56,688 nucleotides of DNA, from assembly GCA_041677345.1 (NCBI GenBank), contig JBAYQE010000008.1, positions 1 through 56,688 of the forward strand, in the 5' to 3' direction. Positions 43,927 through 53,065 of this stretch are shown here, piece after piece (position 1 is the stretch's first letter; every line of letters begins with the position of its first letter). Origin of the DNA: JALOAT01 sp041677345 (lineage in GTDB: Bacteria; Pseudomonadota; Gammaproteobacteria; Thiohalomonadales; Thiohalomonadaceae). The position numbers were made by a program, and so were the translations under genes. The notes under the pieces are model-generated. The model did no database searches, was not told the DNA's origin, and was given only the letters and a program-made list of their open reading frames with translations.

Positions 43927-45927
43927 TTGATTCATTTACGTCTTGCAGAGAAACATTCGGTGGCGGCAAACAGGCCAGAGGCTCCGCACAGCGCGTTACG
44001 TGCCCGTCTCGCAGAGGTTGACGGGCTGCGGGCATTGGCCGTGCTTGCGGTCCTGCTCTTTCACGTGGGATTTGCACCTTTCGGCGGCGGCTTCGTGGGC
44101 GTCGATGTCTTTTTCGTGATTTCCGGTTTCGTCATCACGCGCAACATCCTGATCGGCATTGAGACCCGCACTTTCAGCTTCAGGGAGTTCTACCTGAGGC
44201 GGTTCCGAAGACTCTATCCCGCCCTGCTCGCCACGGTGGTGCTGACGGGTGTGACGGCAATATTCATCTTCACTCCGGAGCATCTGCTGAGCACTTCCTC
44301 GGAGATGATCGCCGCCGTCTTCTCCGTGGCCAATTTCCTGTTCTGGAGCGGCTCCGGTTACTTCCAGGCGGACAGCCTGTTCAAGCCACTGTTGCACACG
44401 TGGTCCCTGAGCCTGGAGGAACAGTATTACCTGGTGTGGCCGACGCTGGTGCTCGCGCTGGTTTCCCTCAAATCCACCCGGCTAAGGTCGTTGGCCTTGC
44501 TGACACTCGGGGTGTTGTCGCTGGCCTCCTCGCACCTCCTGGTGGTCAAGGGTTTTGCGCCAACGGCCTTTTACATGCTGCCCTTCAGGGCCTTCGAGTT
44601 CATTATCGGCGCGCTGCTCGCGGTGAACCCCAGGTCGGAGATTTTCCGGGGACGGCAGGCGAACACCGCCGCAACCCTCATCGGCATCGGCCTGATTGTG
44701 CTGGCAGTATGCGTGCTGGATGAGTCGAGTCCCTTCCCCGGTCTGTGGGCGCTGTTACCTGCCGTGGGAGCCGCCGCGGTGATCTTCGGTGGACAAAATC
44801 CGGTTTCCCGCATGCTCCTCGGAAACACCTTTGCCCAGTTCACCGGCAAGATCTCGTACTCGGTGTACCTGGTCCACTGGCCCATCGTGGTGTTCTTCAA
44901 TTACACGCACCCGAAGGGGCTCGACTTCGACGATCGCGCCGGTATGCTCGTGTTGGCGTTCATCGCCGGTTACCTGAGCTGGCGCTACGTGGAAAAGGTA
45001 TTTCGCTACCGCGGCCGACAGGGGCTGTGCAAGCAACTGCCGGCGAGACCTTATGTCTCCGCGGGTCTCGCGTTTTCCCTTCTCATGACGCTGTCCATCC
45101 GTATCACCGATGGCGCACTGCTGATGCATCCTCATGCCCTGTCACCGGCACAGATCCATGCCGGCAAGGAGTCGCGGCATGACCTGTTGGAACGCAGCGG
45201 GTGTGACATTCTGCGCATCGACACCGATCCCGGCTGCAACCTGACTGCCCCCGAACAGACCCTGGTGTTGGGCAATTCCCACGCCATTGACGGCTATAAC
45301 ACCTGGGTGACGGCGTTCGATTCACCGGACGAGAACGTTATCTGGTTCGGCAGCTTCAACCGTTGTGAAGCGTTCGTCAACGACATCGCAGCCGACTATC
45401 CCGACACGAACCACTGCGTAGCACGGTTCTCGGCACTGCGCGACAAGGATCTCATCGGCAAGCTGACATCTGTCGTGGTGAGCGTCAAGGAGCCGTTCGC
45501 GCCCGACACGGACCTGACCTACGGGGTTGTGGCGGAAATGAAGGCCGTCAACCCGCGCCTGAAGGTGTTCATTATCGGTGGGTACTTCCATCTCGCGCGG
45601 GACTGCTCTTATTACATGAGCATCTACGGTTCCGCCGACGAATGCCTGCGCGAGGAGTTCATCGAATATGCCCAGCACGAGGAACAGGCGCACAAGGCGA
45701 CATGGCTCAGCGGGAAATACCGCGAGCGGCTGGAACCGGTTTACGTAGACAAATTCGATCTGGTGTGCAGAGACGGGAAATGCCCGTCCTCAACAGGTGG
45801 AGTTCCATTCACCTATGACAAGCATCACCTGAGCCTGGAATTTGCTCAACTGATCGGCGCGCATCTCAAGCAAAAATATCCGGCGCGCACCACGCTGGAG
45901 CTCGCCAGCCTTATCGGTCCGCTCTAA
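43927..45927 (+). CDS. Acyltransferase family 3 / SGNH-domain protein (OafA type)
   Basis: Membrane O-acyltransferase of 666 residues that modifies cell-surface sugars such as O-antigen. It opens with the family motif DGLRALAVLAVLLFHVGF, has about ten hydrophobic helices to residue 385 or so (FFVISGFVITRNIL, HTWSLSLEEQYYLVWPTL, SYSVYLVHWPIVVFF), and ends in a periplasmic SGNH hydrolase domain with the serine block LVLGNSHAIDGY and a late DKHHLS that supplies Asp and His. The TTG at 43927 has a GGAG seven bases upstream; a GTG at 43960 is an alternative. It diverges from the DUF4389 gene and has no polysaccharide genes next to it, so the acceptor is unknown. Confidence 0.85.
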   Translation: MIHLRLAEKHSVAANRPEAPHSALRARLAEVDGLRALAVLAVLLFHVGFAPFGGGFVGVDVFFVISGFVITRNILIGIETRTFSFREFYLRRFRRLYPALLATVVLTGVTAIFIFTPEHLLSTSSEMIAAVFSVANFLFWSGSGYFQADSLFKPLLHTWSLSLEEQYYLVWPTLVLALVSLKSTRLRSLALLTLGVLSLASSHLLVVKGFAPTAFYMLPFRAFEFIIGALLAVNPRSEIFRGRQANTAATLIGIGLIVLAVCVLDESSPFPGLWALLPAVGAAAVIFGGQNPVSRMLLGNTFAQFTGKISYSVYLVHWPIVVFFNYTHPKGLDFDDRAGMLVLAFIAGYLSWRYVEKVFRYRGRQGLCKQLPARPYVSAGLAFSLLMTLSIRITDGALLMHPHALSPAQIHAGKESRHDLLERSGCDILRIDTDPGCNLTAPEQTLVLGNSHAIDGYNTWVTAFDSPDENVIWFGSFNRCEAFVNDIAADYPDTNHCVARFSALRDKDLIGKLTSVVVSVKEPFAPDTDLTYGVVAEMKAVNPRLKVFIIGGYFHLARDCSYYMSIYGSADECLREEFIEYAQHEEQAHKATWLSGKYRERLEPVYVDKFDLVCRDGKCPSSTGGVPFTYDKHHLSLEFAQLIGAHLKQKYPARTTLELASLIGPL

Positions 45928-46038
45928 GGGCAAGCACCTGTGCACGCGCAGGTCGCGCGGCGATCTTTTAGTGAGTCCTGGTCCCGCATAGGCGGGATGT
46001 GATGACCACGCCAGGCGCTCCACCGAACGGTGTGCTCG

Positions 46039-46665
46039 TCAACGCTCGGCCGTGGCGAGTCTTGCTGCCAATGCGATGAAAACGAATGCGGCCAGCCGGT
46101 TTAATGCGAGCTGCGCCCGAGCAGAGCGCAAGAGCCAGTTGCGGAGACTGCCGGCCGCAATAGCAACAAATCCAAAGACGAGAATGGTTGCAAGGATGAA
46201 CAGACCGCCCAGAAACATGATCTGTACGCTCACGGGACCCTGCGTCGGATCCGTAAACTGGGGAAGGAACGCAAGAAAAAAGATGGATACCTTCGGATTT
46301 GTGACATTCATGATAATGCCGCGCCGATAGAGCGCGCCGCGCCCGGGCTCGATGCCATGCTCCCCAGGCAAGCCGGCAGGCTTGGCCGTGAACGTCTTCC
46401 ACGCCAGATAGATCAGATACCCCGCGCCACAGAGCTTCAATACCGAGAAGGCCACAGCCGAAGTCTGAAACAGCGCTGCCGCCCCAAGAGCCACAGCCAG
46501 GCTGTGCATGACGAGGCCTGTGCACAGTCCCAGCATGACGACAAGGCCAGCGGCTCGACCATGCAGCGTCGATTGCGTTAGGACGAAAAGATTGTCCGGC
46601 CCAGGCGCCGCCCCAAGCAGCAGGGATGCCGTGAAAAAAGTGACTACGGTTTCAGCGGAAAGCAT
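46039..46665 (-). CDS. LysE/RhtB family amino acid exporter
   Basis: 208-residue inner-membrane protein with six hydrophobic segments. The N-terminal LLGAAPGPDNLFVLTQS matches the family's GPxN signature, and NVTNPKVSIFFLAFLPQF marks the middle. Members export lysine, threonine, homoserine or other metabolites; the substrate here cannot be told. It stands alone, with a 68-base spacer to the acetyltransferase gene upstream on the same strand. Confidence 0.9.
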   Translation of the reverse strand: MLSAETVVTFFTASLLLGAAPGPDNLFVLTQSTLHGRAAGLVVMLGLCTGLVMHSLAVALGAAALFQTSAVAFSVLKLCGAGYLIYLAWKTFTAKPAGLPGEHGIEPGRGALYRRGIIMNVTNPKVSIFFLAFLPQFTDPTQGPVSVQIMFLGGLFILATILVFGFVAIAAGSLRNWLLRSARAQLALNRLAAFVFIALAARLATAER

Positions 46666-46733
46666 CGTTCACCTTCAAACGAAAGACCTCACCACCCAGT
46701 CTTGTCGTGGCGACGCGGTAGCGCCAAGCCTGA

Positions 46734-47258
46734 TCAAACGTGACACCACTCATGATGCGTCAGGCGATAAAGGCGCACCTGTTGCCCATGGAACTCGATC
46801 TTCCGGAAGCGGCTGAATCCCACCTTTTCGGCAACGCGCAGTGAACCGATGTGCTCCGGCACAATGATCGCCACCACCGATTCGAATGCCTTATTCCCAA
46901 AGGCGTACGCGAGCACTGTACGTGCGGCCTCCGTGGCGAGCCCCCGTCCCCAGTACCGGCGCGCGAGACGGTAACCCAGGTTGATCTCATCTGTATCACC
47001 CACGCGCTCGGGGGCTACTCCGCAGAATCCGATGAGGCTGGACGAGCTCTTATCCACGAGCCCCCAGGGACCGATACCATGCGCTTCATAGTTGGCCAGG
47101 CACCATTCCACGAACCGGCGCGTCGCCGGTTCGTCGTAGGCGCCACGTACCGAATATTTCATGACGTCCGGGTCGCCCAGGATCGCGCTCAGCGCGGGCA
47201 CATCTGCCAGCGACAACCGCCGCACGAGCAGTCGTGCCGTCTCGCCAATTTGTTCCAT
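46734..47258 (-). CDS. GNAT family N-acetyltransferase (RimJ/RimL type)
   Basis: 174 residues with the RimJ-like layout: ETARLLVRRLSLADVPALSAIL at the start, GFCGVAPERV..INLGYRLARRYWGRGLATEAART forming the acetyl-CoA-binding region (R-x-x-G-x-A), and SLRVAEKVGFSRF near the end. It transfers acetyl groups to an amine, possibly a protein N-terminus or a small molecule. The ATG at 47258 is preceded by a purine-rich GGGGAAGG. A long upstream extension of the frame lies opposite soxA and is not coding. Confidence 0.88.
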   Translation of the reverse strand: MEQIGETARLLVRRLSLADVPALSAILGDPDVMKYSVRGAYDEPATRRFVEWCLANYEAHGIGPWGLVDKSSSSLIGFCGVAPERVGDTDEINLGYRLARRYWGRGLATEAARTVLAYAFGNKAFESVVAIIVPEHIGSLRVAEKVGFSRFRKIEFHGQQVRLYRLTHHEWCHV

Positions 47259-47383
47259 CCTTCCCCTCATGCGTGAATCCGGCCGGCCAAACGGCGGTCT
47301 CGGCGCGGCAGGCGTTGAGTTCTGAACCTCGGTTTCTTGACCGACGCTGGGTGTAAACAGCCAGCAACTGTACCTGAAGTCGA

Positions 47384-48145
47384 TCAGCGACGGATACCGG
47401 GGGTCTCGATGGGCAAGCCATTCCCGCGCGCATTCATGTAGACCTCGAGATCGATGTATGGCTCGGAGCCGGGCTGAAAGGGCATGGCGCGCAGGGTGGC
47501 GAAGCAATCGCGGAATTTGCGGTGCAGGCTGCTGATGTCCTGAATGAGCAGGCGGTGGGTGGGAAAGCCGTTGGTCTGGGCCTGATTGAGTACCTGGTCG
47601 CGCAGGTTTGCGCCGGTGTAGAGATCGTGGCAGTGATAGCACGCCATCTGCAGTTGGCCGATCCGGGTGCGAAACAGGCGCTTGCCTGCTTCGTAGTGCG
47701 GGCGCATGGGGCCGCTAACGTCCACATTCACCGGTTCCCCGCGCGCGCGGTGACGCACGAAGGTTTCCAGGGCCACCAGTGACGGATCGTCGTAGGTCAG
47801 TGGGAATTCGTTCATGCGCTCTTCGCGGCACAGATCGATCTGCTTCTGCAGCGTAACAGGCCCGCCGTGGCGTTTGCTGAATATGGGATAGCGTGCTATA
47901 CGCTTCGGATCGAGTTTCTCGCCGTCGGGACCGTGGCAGTCCGCACAGGAGATGCCATCGTCGCCCGCGGTATTGAACAGCTCACGCCCCTGATCCACGG
48001 TGAACATGCCCGGATTCTCGAAGGAATCGTCTTGCATGGCCTGGAATTCCTCCGGCAGATAGTCGTAGCCGGAGCGTGGTTCGCTCGCTGCTGCAGCACC
48101 GCACAGCAGCGTGAGCAAGGTGATGGCAGGCAAGCGCAGGCTCAT
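47384..48145 (-). CDS. soxA: Sulfur-oxidation diheme cytochrome SoxA
   Basis: 253-residue periplasmic protein with a signal peptide (about 1-20). Haem-binding motifs are CADCH at 67-71 and CYHCH at 169-173, so this is the diheme form; C214 in the FRDCFATLRAMPF segment is the expected haem ligand that becomes a persulfide in SoxA. With SoxX it forms SoxXA, which links thiosulfate to the SoxYZ carrier. Its ATG overlaps the soxX stop by 4 bases. The other core genes (soxYZ, soxB, soxCD) are not in the window. Confidence 0.92.
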   Translation of the reverse strand: MSLRLPAITLLTLLCGAAAASEPRSGYDYLPEEFQAMQDDSFENPGMFTVDQGRELFNTAGDDGISCADCHGPDGEKLDPKRIARYPIFSKRHGGPVTLQKQIDLCREERMNEFPLTYDDPSLVALETFVRHRARGEPVNVDVSGPMRPHYEAGKRLFRTRIGQLQMACYHCHDLYTGANLRDQVLNQAQTNGFPTHRLLIQDISSLHRKFRDCFATLRAMPFQPGSEPYIDLEVYMNARGNGLPIETPGIRR

Positions 48146-48588
48146 CGCAAGGTCACCAGATAGGCCACGATGTCTTCGATCTCCTGCGCGGTGAGGATGG
48201 TGCTCGCCATGTCCGGACGCGGCCGGTACAGGTGCGCCGGGTCGAGATGAAAGCTGGGCATGATGCTGTCGGGATTCACCTGTTTCTCGTCCACCACCCG
48301 CAGGCGCAGCTCGCCCTCGTTGAGGCGTGCACCCACACCCATGAGCGGCGGGCCGACGGTGCCGTGGCTGGGTTCTTCCGGGATGGGGAGCTGGTGGCAG
48401 GCGAGGCAGTTGCCCTTGTCGCGTGCGATGACCAGCGCACGGCCGCGCGCGGCATCACCGCGCAGGCCGTCGAGAGGTTGCGCGATGGCAAGGCCTTCGG
48501 CGTGCCAATGGGCAACATCAGCGGCACTGACGGAGGCCGCTGCAATGAGACCGATCATCCAGGCGCTATGCCGATACAGCCCTACCAT
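48142..48588 (-). CDS. soxX: Sulfur-oxidation cytochrome SoxX
   Basis: 148-residue monohaem cytochrome c with a signal peptide (about 1-22). The haem motif is CLACH at 61-65 and the axial methionine is probably M110 in DSIMPSFH. It is the partner subunit of SoxA. No soxK-type small gene follows, unlike in some purple sulfur bacteria, where a third subunit stabilises the pair. Upstream lies a 422-base spacer to the divergent permease. Confidence 0.9.
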   Translation of the reverse strand: MVGLYRHSAWMIGLIAAASVSAADVAHWHAEGLAIAQPLDGLRGDAARGRALVIARDKGNCLACHQLPIPEEPSHGTVGPPLMGVGARLNEGELRLRVVDEKQVNPDSIMPSFHLDPAHLYRPRPDMASTILTAQEIEDIVAYLVTLR

Positions 48589-49010
48589 ACGTCGAGCCTC
48601 GTCAAAGCCTTGACCCGATGCTAACGAAGGGCACCGGAACTGCCAAGCCGCAGCGGGCGTGAGTTATAGCCAATGCACACGACGAGCGAGTTCACATGCA
48701 TGGCTCGTGTTTCGCGCGTGCAGGAACGCGACGGCTGGGGATACGCGCAAAACACCACCCACGTGCATCTGACTCTGCCGACTCATTGGCACGAGGGCAA
48801 AATATAAGCATACGGATAACGGCGCTGTCACGGGCCGCGTGGGGGACCACCACTAGCGGGCACTGGTCCGGCAAAGACCAGAGCGGCAGGAGGGAAAGCT
48901 TTTGTAGCCCGCCCACGCCCATTTTGGCGCCTGTTTTTCACTGGTGACGTTCTGCATCACGCCCGGTCCATCACCTAAAGTGATGGTGAACGAGCCCGCC
49001 AGGAACCGCC
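48589..49010. other. Divergent intergenic region between soxX and amino acid permease
   Basis: 422 bases without a supported gene. Two hairpins are visible: 48863-48881 (CTGGTC, loop of seven, GACCAG) and 48968-48986 (CCATCAC, loop CTAAA, GTGATGG). The second sits just before the permease ribosome site. A 76-codon minus-strand frame (48692-48922) has no recognisable content. Known riboswitch cores for c-di-GMP, glycine or guanidine were looked for and not recognised. Confidence 0.45.
48968..48986 (+). promoter_or_regulatory. Perfect hairpin before the amino acid permease start
   Basis: A 7-bp perfect stem (CCATCAC/GTGATGG) with loop CTAAA ends 24 bases before the permease ATG, close to its AGGA ribosome site. 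It could be an operator or an mRNA hairpin tuning translation; nothing else identifies it. Confidence 0.3.
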
Positions 49011-50327
49011 ATGCACGCCCCTGAGGCCGCTCCACGACCTGCGCTGCGCGCCATCGATGGCATGGCCATGGTCATTGGCCTGGTGATCGGTGCCGGCATC
49101 TTCAAGGCGCCGGCCGTAGTCGCCGCCAGCCTGGACAGTGAGCCGGCCATCCTGCTGTGCTGGCTGCTGGGCGGCGCAGTGTCCATGGTGGGTGCATTGT
49201 GTTATGCGGAACTGGCAGCGGCCTTCCCCGATGCGGGCGGTGAATACCATTTCCTGCAGCGCGCCTACGGCCGGACCGTGGGCTTCGTATTCGCCTGGTC
49301 GCGCATGCTGATCCTGCAGACAGGCTCCATTGCGTTACTCGCCTTCGTGGTGGGCGATTATGCCGCCGAGCTGCTGCCGCTGGGACCCAACGGTACTGCC
49401 TGGTTCGCGGGCGCGGCCGTGCTGGCCCTGACGGCGCTCAATCTTGCTGGCCTGCGTTCCAGCACCGCGGTGCAGAAAATGCTTGCGGTCCTCACACTGG
49501 GCGGTCTGGTGACCGTGATCGGTGCCGGCCTGCTGACGCCCGCTGCACCGACACAATCCGCCGTAATCCAACCCGCGCACGACGGCGCCTTCGGACTCGC
49601 CATGGTGTTCGTGCTGCTCACCTACGGTGGTTGGAACGAGGCGGCCTATGTTTCCGCGGAACTGCGCGACGTACAGCGCAACATGGTCAAGGTGCTGCTG
49701 CTGTCGCTTGGCGTGGTCACCGGCGTGTACCTGCTCGTCAATTTCGCTTACCTGAAGGTGCTTGGAATCGTACCCATGGCGCAATCGGAAGCGGTCACGG
49801 CGGACCTGGTGCGCGTCACCATGGGCCCTGGCGGTGCGCGCCTCATCAGTGTGCTCATCCTGGCGGCGGTAGTCTCTTCCCTCAACGTGACCATTTTCAC
49901 GGGCGCGCGCACCAACTACGCCCTGGCACGGGATTTCCCACTCTTCGCCTTCCTCGGACATTGGTCGGTGCACACGAACGCACCCACCCATGCGCTGCTG
50001 GTACAGGGTGCCATCACCTTGTTGCTGGTAGCGGCAGGCGCCACCAGCCGCTCCGGTTTCGAGGCCATGGTGAGCTATGTGTCGCCGGTATTCTGGTTGT
50101 TCTTTCTGCTGACCACCATGGCGCTCATCGTGCTACGTCGGCGCGAACCGGCGCGTGTACGGCCTTATCGCGTGCCGGGCTATCCCGTCACGCCCGCGCT
50201 GTTTGCCGTCGCCTGCGCCTACATGCTTTACGCCAGTTTGGTGTATTCGGGTTGGGGTGCGCTGTTCGGCATCGTGCTGGCGGCCAGCGGCCTGCCGCTG
50301 GCCCTGCTGCGGCGGCATGCCCGGTAA
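49011..50327 (+). CDS. APC family amino acid permease
   Basis: 438-residue inner-membrane transporter with about twelve hydrophobic helices. The first helix holds the family's substrate-binding glycine stretch (MVIGLVIGAGIFKAP), and later parts have LCYAELAAAFPDAGGEYHFLQRAYG and FVLLTYGGWNEAAYVSAELRD. It belongs to the amino acid/polyamine transporter group; the exact substrate is unknown. An AGGA ribosome site precedes the ATG. The next gene begins 24 bases later, so the two may be cotranscribed. Confidence 0.9.
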   Translation: MHAPEAAPRPALRAIDGMAMVIGLVIGAGIFKAPAVVAASLDSEPAILLCWLLGGAVSMVGALCYAELAAAFPDAGGEYHFLQRAYGRTVGFVFAWSRMLILQTGSIALLAFVVGDYAAELLPLGPNGTAWFAGAAVLALTALNLAGLRSSTAVQKMLAVLTLGGLVTVIGAGLLTPAAPTQSAVIQPAHDGAFGLAMVFVLLTYGGWNEAAYVSAELRDVQRNMVKVLLLSLGVVTGVYLLVNFAYLKVLGIVPMAQSEAVTADLVRVTMGPGGARLISVLILAAVVSSLNVTIFTGARTNYALARDFPLFAFLGHWSVHTNAPTHALLVQGAITLLLVAAGATSRSGFEAMVSYVSPVFWLFFLLTTMALIVLRRREPARVRPYRVPGYPVTPALFAVACAYMLYASLVYSGWGALFGIVLAASGLPLALLRRHAR

Positions 50328-50350
50328 CTGCATCAGCGAGGAGGTGACAG

Positions 50351-51211
50351 ATGACGAGACACAGATGGATGACCGGCCTGGCACTCGGCGGCCTGTTGGC
50401 AGCCGGCACGTCCTCGGCCCAGTTCCCCAGCCTCGACGTACCCTTCGTGCCGACGCCCGAACCCGTGGTGGATGGTATGCTGCGACTGGCACAGGTGGGA
50501 CCGGGTGACGTGGTGTACGACCTCGGCTCCGGCGACGGCCGCATCGTCATCGCTGCCGCGCAACGCTACGGTGCACGTGGTGTGGGCGTCGACATCGATC
50601 CGGATCGCATCCGCGAAAGCAACGAGAATGCCGTCAGTGCCGGCGTGGATAATCAGGTGCGCTTCATCCAGGGTGACCTGTTCGAGGCCGACATCCGCCC
50701 GGCCACGGTAGTGACACTCTATCTGCTCGGTTCCGTCAACGAGGAAATCCGCCCGCGCCTGCTGCACCAGTTGCGGCCCGGCACACGCGTGGTGTCGCAT
50801 GCCTTCGACATGGGCGAGTGGCAGCCGGATGCGAACACCGTGGTGGAGGGGTCGGAGATCTACCTGTGGGTCATTCCCGCGCAAGCGGGTGGACAGTGGA
50901 GCGCCGCCATCGAGTCGCTCGCGGGCGTCGAGGAGCTCAGCATGGCACTGCAACAGCAATTCCAGCAGGTGCGCGGCATGGTGGTGCTCAATGGCGCACA
51001 CATGATGCTGGAGGATGGCCAGATGCAGGGCGAGCAACTGGAATTCACGCTCGATGACGGCAATGGCAATCTGCGGCGTCTGCGCGGCCACGTCAACGGC
51101 GACAGTATCACGGGCTGGGTGTACGGCGTGGGCGACAGCACACCATCAGGGCGTTGGCATGCCACTCGCGTCGGGCACGAAGATACCGGACAAATACGCA
51201 CGGGACGGTAG
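50351..51211 (+). CDS. SAM-dependent methyltransferase-like protein with signal peptide
   Basis: 286 residues. The N-terminus is a typical export signal (MTRHRWMTGLALGGLLAAG, cleavage likely after TSSA), followed by a class I methyltransferase fold: motif I VVYDLGSGDGRIVI near residues 54-67, the acidic GVGVDIDPDRI, and VRFIQGDLFEADI. The C-terminal third (about 185-286) is a separate beta-rich region (LEFTLDDGNGNLRRLRGHVNG). SAM is not expected in the periplasm, so either the fold has another job there, the signal is not used, or the protein is anchored with its domain in the cytoplasm. The family assignment of the fold is secure; the biology is open. Confidence 0.82.
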   Translation: MTRHRWMTGLALGGLLAAGTSSAQFPSLDVPFVPTPEPVVDGMLRLAQVGPGDVVYDLGSGDGRIVIAAAQRYGARGVGVDIDPDRIRESNENAVSAGVDNQVRFIQGDLFEADIRPATVVTLYLLGSVNEEIRPRLLHQLRPGTRVVSHAFDMGEWQPDANTVVEGSEIYLWVIPAQAGGQWSAAIESLAGVEELSMALQQQFQQVRGMVVLNGAHMMLEDGQMQGEQLEFTLDDGNGNLRRLRGHVNGDSITGWVYGVGDSTPSGRWHATRVGHEDTGQIRTGR

Positions 51212-51219
51212 GGCAATCA

Positions 51220-51239
51220 CGCACCATTGAGGGGGTGCG
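51220..51239. promoter_or_regulatory. Dyad between methyltransferase and chemoreceptor genes
   Basis: CGCACC and GGTGCG form a perfect 6-bp inverted repeat with an 8-base spacer, 8 bases after the methyltransferase stop and 120 bases before the chemoreceptor start. The half-sites recall NtrC sites, but the spacing is larger than the NtrC consensus and no sigma-54 promoter follows. It could equally be a weak terminator hairpin. Confidence 0.25.
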
Positions 51240-51359
51240 CCCAGGCGAACCCCCGCGTTGCACTGTGCATGCGGATTGTTCAAAGATTAGCGGCAGGCCC
51301 GCCTCTGGTTCGGGTTCGACAATCACCTACAAGCAGACCCGCGGAGGGTGCACGGGATC

Positions 51360-52934
51360 ATGAAACTCAACCTTCCGGTAACGCACCATGAGCAGGTGCT
51401 GGAACCCGGCGCCATGCTCAGTTCCACCACCGATCTCAAGGGCATCATCACCGACGCCAATCGCGCGTTCGAGCACATCAGCGGTTACAGCCGCGATGAA
51501 CTGGTGGGTAGAAATCACAATATCGTGCGCCATCCGGACATGCCGAAGGCCGCGTTCGAAGACCTGTGGAATACCCTGAAGCAGAACAAGCCCTGGATGG
51601 GCATCGTCAAGAACCGCACGAAAAGCGGTGATCATTACTGGGTGGATGCCTATGTGGCCCCTCTCACGGAAGGTGGCAACGTGGTGGGCTACCAGTCGGT
51701 ACGCATCGCGGCCGATCGCCAACGCATCACGCGTGCAGAGCGGCTGTACCGCAAGCTGCTGCGCGGCACGGTACCCCTGCTGCTGCGCTGGTCACCCGGT
51801 TATGCGACACAGTTGTTCGGCGCCTTCGGCGGACTTCTCGCCGCCTTCGCTGTGTTGCTGCTCGCCAGTGGTGCACTGGAGTTCTCGGCGATACTCGTGG
51901 CCGGCTTCACGGTCGCACTGGTACTCGCCGCGGGTGCGGCACGTTTCATGAGTCTGCCCATCCAGCGCGAGGCGAAGCACGCGCGTGCCGTGGTGGACAA
52001 TCCCGTGATGCAATTGGTGTACACGGGGCGGCGTGACGAAATCGGTCAGATCGCGTCCGCCGTACAGGTATTGCAGGCGCAGTTGCGCACGCTCACCACG
52101 CGTGTGAACGATGTAGTCGTACAACTCACCGCCACCGCGGCGCAAATGGCGGATGCCGCGGGTGCCACGGAACACGGCATGGCCCGCCAGGTACGTGATG
52201 TGGAATCCCTCGCCACGGCCGTGCACGAGATGGCGACCACCATCAATGACATCGCACGCAACGCCGCGCTGGCCGCCGATGCCTCGCGCGAGGCCGATCG
52301 GGAGGCAAAGCACGGGGCGCAGCTGGCCACCGAGGCCATCGGTGGCACCGAGGTACTGCTGCGCGACCTCGACGCGGCCGCCAGTGTGGTGACGGCAGTC
52401 GGCAGCAAGAGTGAATCCATCACAGGCGTCCTGGAGACCATCCACGCCATCGCCGAGCAGACCAACCTGCTCGCCCTCAACGCCGCCATCGAGGCCGCGC
52501 GTGCCGGCGAACAGGGCCGTGGTTTTGCCGTCGTGGCCGACGAGGTGCGCAATCTGGCAAACCGCTCCCAGCGCGCCACGGGCGAGATCCGCGCCACCAT
52601 CGAGGAATTGCAGGCGGGCGCCCGTGAGGCGGTCCACGCCATGAACGCTGCCCGCAGCAAAGCGCAGGAGGGATCCGAGTGCGTGGAGCGTGCCGCCGAA
52701 GCACTGGCGGCCATTGCCGGTGCCGTCTCGGTCATCACCGATATGAATCTGCAGATTGCCGCTGCCGTGGAAGAACAGAGCCAGGTGGCCGAAGAGGTCA
52801 ATCGCGGCATCGTACGCATCCGCGACGAATCCGACGCCGCCAGCGAAGCCGCCCGCCATGCCGCCCGCGCCAGCGACAATGTCAGCGATACCGTGGTGCA
52901 ACTGGAGTCCGTGCTGCGCCAGTGCGCGGGCTGA
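51360..52934 (+). CDS. PAS-domain methyl-accepting chemotaxis protein (Aer-like)
   Basis: 524 residues. A PAS domain (about 20-115) has DLKGIITDANRAFEHISGYSRDELVGRNHNIVRHPDMP and KSGDHYWVDAYVAPL, the pattern of FAD-binding Aer-type redox sensors. Two hydrophobic segments (about 140-195) anchor it with little or no periplasmic part, then a HAMP-like stretch and the signalling hairpin with EQTNLLALNAAIEAARAGEQGRGFAVV (about 365-395). It should sense redox state inside the cell and feed a chemotaxis kinase, perhaps ChpA or a flagellar CheA elsewhere. The ATG at 51360 is preferred because GGAGG lies at a workable distance; an upstream GTG at 51348 is too close to it. Confidence 0.92.
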   Translation: MKLNLPVTHHEQVLEPGAMLSSTTDLKGIITDANRAFEHISGYSRDELVGRNHNIVRHPDMPKAAFEDLWNTLKQNKPWMGIVKNRTKSGDHYWVDAYVAPLTEGGNVVGYQSVRIAADRQRITRAERLYRKLLRGTVPLLLRWSPGYATQLFGAFGGLLAAFAVLLLASGALEFSAILVAGFTVALVLAAGAARFMSLPIQREAKHARAVVDNPVMQLVYTGRRDEIGQIASAVQVLQAQLRTLTTRVNDVVVQLTATAAQMADAAGATEHGMARQVRDVESLATAVHEMATTINDIARNAALAADASREADREAKHGAQLATEAIGGTEVLLRDLDAAASVVTAVGSKSESITGVLETIHAIAEQTNLLALNAAIEAARAGEQGRGFAVVADEVRNLANRSQRATGEIRATIEELQAGAREAVHAMNAARSKAQEGSECVERAAEALAAIAGAVSVITDMNLQIAAAVEEQSQVAEEVNRGIVRIRDESDAASEAARHAARASDNVSDTVVQLESVLRQCAG

Positions 52935-53008
52935 GCTGGAATAGCCTAACGCAACGCCGTTGATGGTTTCCCTGTAGATACCACAGGTGGTTGGCCCCGG
53001 CCGTCAGT

Positions 53009-53057
53009 CCTTCGCGCCCTTCGCGCCCTTTGCGCCCTGCGCGCCTTTGCGTTGATG
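53009..53057. repeat. Half copy of the CGCAAAGG-type repeat arm
   Basis: Five near-copies of a 9-bp unit (CTTCGCGCC to CCTTTGCG) end in GCGTTGATG between the convergent chemoreceptor and flavoprotein genes. The facing arm is not clear; only AACGCAA near 52950 hints at it. The same unit forms the perfect element at 54311-54489 at the other end of the flavoprotein gene, in opposite orientation. Confidence 0.6.
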
Positions 53058-53065
53058 TCTTCTCT

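Noticed and set aside
48692..48922. 76-codon minus-strand frame between soxX and the permease
   Set aside because: No ribosome site, no recognisable content and unusual composition compared with neighbouring genes.
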